Assembly: GCA_050736615.1 (NCBI GenBank)
Contig: JBOHWL010000033.1
Location: forward strand, 1-10,170
Reading direction: 5' to 3'
Source of the DNA: JBOHWJ01 sp050736615
Lineage (GTDB): Bacteria > Desulfobacterota > Binatia > Binatales > Binataceae
Length of the DNA stretch: 10,170 nucleotides
Both the position numbers and the translations under genes were made by a program. Every line of letters begins with the position of its first letter. Position 1 is the stretch's first letter. The notes beneath the pieces are model-generated. The model had not been told where the DNA came from. It was given only the letters and a program-made list of their open reading frames with translations, and made no database searches. Shown one piece after another: positions 6,692-10,170 of the stretch.

Positions 6692-6729
6692 CTCGCTTGA
6701 TACTCGGCACCGACGTATGCTTGTGCCTC

Positions 6730-9700
6730 ATGCCTTGGTCCAAGCGGCCATATTTCCGCCGCGGGCTCAATGAGTTGCGGGAGCTCCTCGCGAGCCACCA
6801 GAACGACACACTGATCCTTGAAGGGCTGTCCGACGAACTAAGTCATCGTACAAGACCTGCCGCGTTAGAATTGCGTCGCGACGTTCTACAGCGGCTCCAC
6901 AAGGTGAAAGACGGGAGATCTCCGCCAATCCAACGAGCGGTGCAGTCGGAACTGGCGCTTCCTGTTCGGCAACCACCACGCAAAGACTCCGCTCTGGCGG
7001 CGGCTTCAGAGCCCCAGCGACGCCGTCAACCGACTTCGTTGGACGACCGCCTGAAGCCACCGCTTCGGCTGAAGCACATTGAACCTCTCGGTGTTGCCGG
7101 CAGACCGTCGAAGTACGTCCGCAATCCCAAAACAGATGTGACCCTCGAGACGCGCGCGGGCATGTCACGTGTCGCGCGATATGTCATCGCGCTAGCCGCT
7201 CTCATCTCCGACATGCGCCGACACAGGCAGGGTACTCGGCAGATAACCCTGGAGCACGGCGCTCGAATTCCACTTGACCGGGGCCATATCGGCTATTCGT
7301 TTGCATTTACCGAGGATGCCGACCTTTTTGAAGACGCTCGCATCGAGTTGCGTAGCGGCGCGCAGCGGACCGACGGGCAGATAGTGTCAATCTCCAGCGG
7401 CAGAATCATCATCGCAGTCGATGAGGACATGGGTGAGACCATCACCCATTGTATCTTGGCCATCGACAACACTGCCCTTCTCGATGTGCTCAGGGAGCGT
7501 CTTGAGGAGGCTGACGGCGGGGGCCGCGCACTCAATACGAAATTGGCCGATAGCGTCGTGTCCAACAGCGGTCGGGCAGTACCGGTCGCGCCGCCGCCAT
7601 TCAGTACAAATTTCACAAACGGAAACGAGAGCCAGAGGCGGGCGGTTGGCCTCGCGCTTGCCAACGAAGTGACTTACTTGTGGGGTCCGCCGGGAACCGG
7701 CAAGACTTGCACGGTCAGCATCCTGATTAAAGAACTGTTCGACCGCAACAAGCGTGTGCTCATCTGCTCGAACACCAATCAGGCTGTGGATCAGGTTTTG
7801 CTCGCCATTTGCAAAGAGCTCGGCACGAGCCATCCAGCTATGGAGGAGGGCCGGATCGTTCGGCTCGGGCGCATCGTTCATGATGGACTCAAGCAATACG
7901 CCGAATACGTGACGCTCGACGGCATCGTCGAACGACGCTCGCGGGATCTTCAAGGGCGTAAGACAGTACTGGAGGCTATTGTTGCGGACACCGCGCGTCG
8001 GCTGGCAACGGCCGAAGCAACACTGTCCCGTTTCGTTGAGTTCGATAGCTTGCGTGCGGCGATTACGGATTCCACTCGAGAACTGGTGCAGCTTAGAAAC
8101 GACAGAGAGGCTGCCGTTCAGAAACGAGACGCCGCCAAGCGGCGCCTTGGTAGCTTAGATAGAGAATTCGAAAAAACCAGGACAGCCGGCGCGTTGCGGC
8201 GCATGTTCATGCGCTCCGAGAAAAGCATCGCCGCGGATGTAGAAAACACGAGAGCGGCGATCGCCAGCGCCGACGCCGATGCCGAGCGCCTCCTCGACGG
8301 TCTCGGGGGCGCCAAAGAGAAAGCAGATGAACTGGCCCTGAAGCGGGAGGAGTTGGCCCGGACCCTCGGCACCGCTGATCGCGTTGCCCTTCAAAAACAG
8401 ATTGAAGCTTTCGCGTCGGAGCGGCAGCCCCACTTGGACGAATTGGCCGGCATCAACAAAGCGCTTGCAGACATTGAGGCGGCGGTGATGCGCGATGCTG
8501 CCGTGATTGGAGCAACGGTTACAAAGGTTTATCTCTCCGCGAAAAATTTCCCCGCGTTTGACGTTGTTGTCGTAGACGAGGCATCGATGGTGATTCTGCC
8601 AGCCCTATATTTCGCCATCGGGCTCGCGCGTGAGAAGGTCGTTGTCTCCGGCGATTTCCGGCAGCTCCCGCCGATCGTTCAGACCGAGCAGAAGGCGATC
8701 CTAGACGAGATAGGCATCGACGTTTTTCACGCGGCAGGCGTTGTCGAAGCGGTTGAGCGCGGCGAGGACGAGCCGCGGCTGTTGATGCTTGAAGAGCAGT
8801 TTAGGATGCACAGGGCGATCTGCGACCTGATTTCGGGCTTCATGTACCATGGGCAGCTTCGCACCTCCGCCTCTGTGGAAAAGCGCCCTCCGAGGAAGGT
8901 GGGTGATCCTCTATCCGGCCAACTGACGATCATCGACACATCGTCTCTCTGGCCGTTCGAGACGCAGACCGCCTCCTTTTCTCGCTACAATCTTGTCCAC
9001 GCTCTCATCGTACGAAACCTGTCCCGGCAGCTTCATGAAGCGGACCACCTGAAGGCCGACGGGGAGCTTGGCGTCTGCACGCCCTACGCAGCGCAAGCGA
9101 AACTCATCCGCCGACTCATCGAAGATGAGGATGATCTGAAAAACTTTGTAGATGTAGGCACGGTCCACCGGTACCAGGGCGACGAGAAGACGGCGATCAT
9201 CATTGATATTCCCGAAAGCGTTGGCGGTGGTCGATTCCTGGGACGATTTTTACAGGGTGATCATCCGGACGACAACGGTGCCAAGCTATTGAACGTCGCC
9301 GTGACCCGCGCCAAAGAGCATTTGGTCATTGTCGCGAACCTGACCTATCTCGACGATAGGCTGCCTGGCGGCGCTTTCCTGCGCGACATACTGTTCCGGA
9401 TTCAGACGAGCGGGCAGGTTCTGGATGCGAAAGAAATCCTCTCGCTACAGCCGGCGGACCTTTGCGGTTTAGGGCGACCTGTCGACATCGATCTCGAAAC
9501 TCTGCGGACAGGCCTGTTCAAACAGAAGGATTTCGAGACCGTATTCGGCACGGATGTCGGCCAGGCGAAGGCATCCGTGGTCATCTTCTCAGGCTTCGTC
9601 ACGCCCGAGCGAGTTGGGAGTTATGGCGACCTGTTTCGACAGAAGATCCTCGAGGGGGTAAAAATTCGATGCGTGACGCGCCCACCCCAGCACAATGGCT

Positions 9701-10170
9701 CGATCCCAACCGAGCGCGGTAAGGAGGCCTTGGATGCGCTCGAAGGTATCGGCGTCGTCGTCGACTGCCGCCGGGACATACATCAGAAAATCGCAATCGT
9801 TGACGGTCGGGTTGTGTGGTTCGGATCTCTCAATCCCCTCTCTCACACTGCAAGAACGGACGAGATCATGATGCGTGTAGTCGCGCCAGGATTCGCGTCC
9901 GAGCTCGCTCGACAGGTAGCGATCAGCGCGGTCAAACATCACACCAGCGAGGAAAGTACATTAGCCCAGGCCGAAAACCCGCGATGTGGCAAGTGTGGCG
10001 GCAGAACCTACTACTTTTGGAGCAACCGCCGTCAACGGCCGTTCTTCGCCTGTGAATCAGGCTGCGACTGGGTGCGCGAGGCGGCCGGGGCGGCTATGGG
10101 GCGACAACCGCAGCAACCGACTGATTATCTTCCGGATGACGGTCCATCCTGTCCGAAATGTGGCCAACCG
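6730..10170 (+). CDS. mkoC: SF1 helicase-PLD nuclease-zinc ribbon fusion, Mokosh type II-like (3' end missing)
   Basis: At least 1147 residues, open to the window edge with no stop. It is predicted to be an ATP-driven helicase or translocase with an attached nuclease. Order of parts: N-terminal region (1-175); a probable small beta barrel (178-250); QxxAV motif NESQRRAV (299-306); Walker A GPPGTGKT (319-326); motif Ia SNTNQAVDQ (347-355); a charged helical, coiled-coil-like insert (about 400-590); DEAS Walker B (616-619); SGDFRQLPP (640-648); EEQFRMH (688-694); GTVHRYQGDE (810-819); VAVTRAKEHL (856-865), the UPF1/DNA2-type SF1B set (COG1112). A PLD domain (about 948-1070) has one HKD site: H1018, K1020, D1025, then GSLN (1032-1035). 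Zinc ribbons follow: CGKC at 1086-1089 with C1108 and C1112, and CPKC at 1141-1144, cut by the edge. The ATG at 6730 is the first after an in-frame TAA at 6682; no clear Shine-Dalgarno is seen, and TTG codons at 6697 and 6721 are alternatives. A COG1112 helicase fused to PLD matches the reported single-protein Mokosh antiphage system. The fold calls are firm; the Mokosh name is inferred from architecture. Confidence 0.85.
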   Translation, partial: MPWSKRPYFRRGLNELRELLASHQNDTLILEGLSDELSHRTRPAALELRRDVLQRLHKVKDGRSPPIQRAVQSELALPVRQPPRKDSALAAASEPQRRRQPTSLDDRLKPPLRLKHIEPLGVAGRPSKYVRNPKTDVTLETRAGMSRVARYVIALAALISDMRRHRQGTRQITLEHGARIPLDRGHIGYSFAFTEDADLFEDARIELRSGAQRTDGQIVSISSGRIIIAVDEDMGETITHCILAIDNTALLDVLRERLEEADGGGRALNTKLADSVVSNSGRAVPVAPPPFSTNFTNGNESQRRAVGLALANEVTYLWGPPGTGKTCTVSILIKELFDRNKRVLICSNTNQAVDQVLLAICKELGTSHPAMEEGRIVRLGRIVHDGLKQYAEYVTLDGIVERRSRDLQGRKTVLEAIVADTARRLATAEATLSRFVEFDSLRAAITDSTRELVQLRNDREAAVQKRDAAKRRLGSLDREFEKTRTAGALRRMFMRSEKSIAADVENTRAAIASADADAERLLDGLGGAKEKADELALKREELARTLGTADRVALQKQIEAFASERQPHLDELAGINKALADIEAAVMRDAAVIGATVTKVYLSAKNFPAFDVVVVDEASMVILPALYFAIGLAREKVVVSGDFRQLPPIVQTEQKAILDEIGIDVFHAAGVVEAVERGEDEPRLLMLEEQFRMHRAICDLISGFMYHGQLRTSASVEKRPPRKVGDPLSGQLTIIDTSSLWPFETQTASFSRYNLVHALIVRNLSRQLHEADHLKADGELGVCTPYAAQAKLIRRLIEDEDDLKNFVDVGTVHRYQGDEKTAIIIDIPESVGGGRFLGRFLQGDHPDDNGAKLLNVAVTRAKEHLVIVANLTYLDDRLPGGAFLRDILFRIQTSGQVLDAKEILSLQPADLCGLGRPVDIDLETLRTGLFKQKDFETVFGTDVGQAKASVVIFSGFVTPERVGSYGDLFRQKILEGVKIRCVTRPPQHNGSIPTERGKEALDALEGIGVVVDCRRDIHQKIAIVDGRVVWFGSLNPLSHTARTDEIMMRVVAPGFASELARQVAISAVKHHTSEESTLAQAENPRCGKCGGRTYYFWSNRRQRPFFACESGCDWVREAAGAAMGRQPQQPTDYLPDDGPSCPKCGQP

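Larger units (their letters stand above)
6070..6729. other. Gene-poor junction between efflux pump and helicase gene
   Basis: About 660 bases between divergent genes. It contains an inverted repeat at 6101-6128, a frameshifted antisense gene remnant at about 6400-6538 and a palindrome with a -10-like box at 6670-6691, all listed separately. From 6130 to 6395 I see nothing recognisable: a 72-codon minus-strand frame ending at 6153 has no ribosome site and no family I know. Confidence 0.6.

Noticed and set aside
7293..7953. Minus-strand frames opposite the helicase gene
   Set aside because: They lie opposite conserved helicase motifs in a continuous plus-strand coding frame.
1..10170. tRNA, rRNA, CRISPR array or intact transposase
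   Set aside because: None seen on either strand: no regularly spaced repeats, no tRNA cloverleaf I could recognise, no transposase motifs.

Overview
The window looks like a moderately GC-rich bacterial chromosome. Codon use, strong Shine-Dalgarno sites (AGGAG, GGAGG, AAGGAG) and gene families point to an environmental, metabolically versatile bacterium such as a deltaproteobacterium, Binatota or Rokubacteria relative; this placement is an inference and no marker gene is present. The left two thirds are ordinary metabolic and transport genes. The right third starts an accessory region holding a large multidomain nucleic-acid enzyme of the kind found in antiphage defence islands.

Layout: (1) 2-292 (+) is the 3' end of a small RRM RNA-binding protein with a glycine-rich tail, followed by a convincing intrinsic terminator at 308-347. 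(2) 348-688 has no gene. (3) 689-1603 (+) is an alpha/beta-hydrolase with its own Shine-Dalgarno. (4) 6069-1728 on the minus strand is a co-directional block: a 14-TM-type DHA2 (EmrB/QacA) drug efflux pump, then two closely related CaiB/BaiF family III CoA-transferases. The two CoA-transferase genes are separated by a nested inverted repeat that looks like a MITE (about 3011-3174). (5) 6070-6729 is a gene-poor junction. It holds an inverted repeat upstream of the pump gene, a frameshifted antisense C-terminal remnant resembling the adenylate cyclase/TPR-ATPase family, and a 16-bp palindrome abutting a -10-like box just before the next gene. (6) 6730 to the right edge (+) is an open frame of 1147 codons with no stop. 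It encodes an SF1 (UPF1/DNA2-like) helicase with a coiled-coil insertion, a single-HKD phospholipase-D nuclease domain and C-terminal zinc ribbons.

How they fit together: the efflux pump and the CoA-transferases may form one transcription unit, with the pump gene first. The transferases would move CoA between organic acids; the substrate cannot be read from the sequence. The helicase-PLD fusion is the most notable item. Its architecture matches what has been described for the single-protein (type II) Mokosh antiphage system, and the decayed gene next to it fits an accessory-region boundary. The gene continues past the window, so partners and the full C-terminus are not visible.
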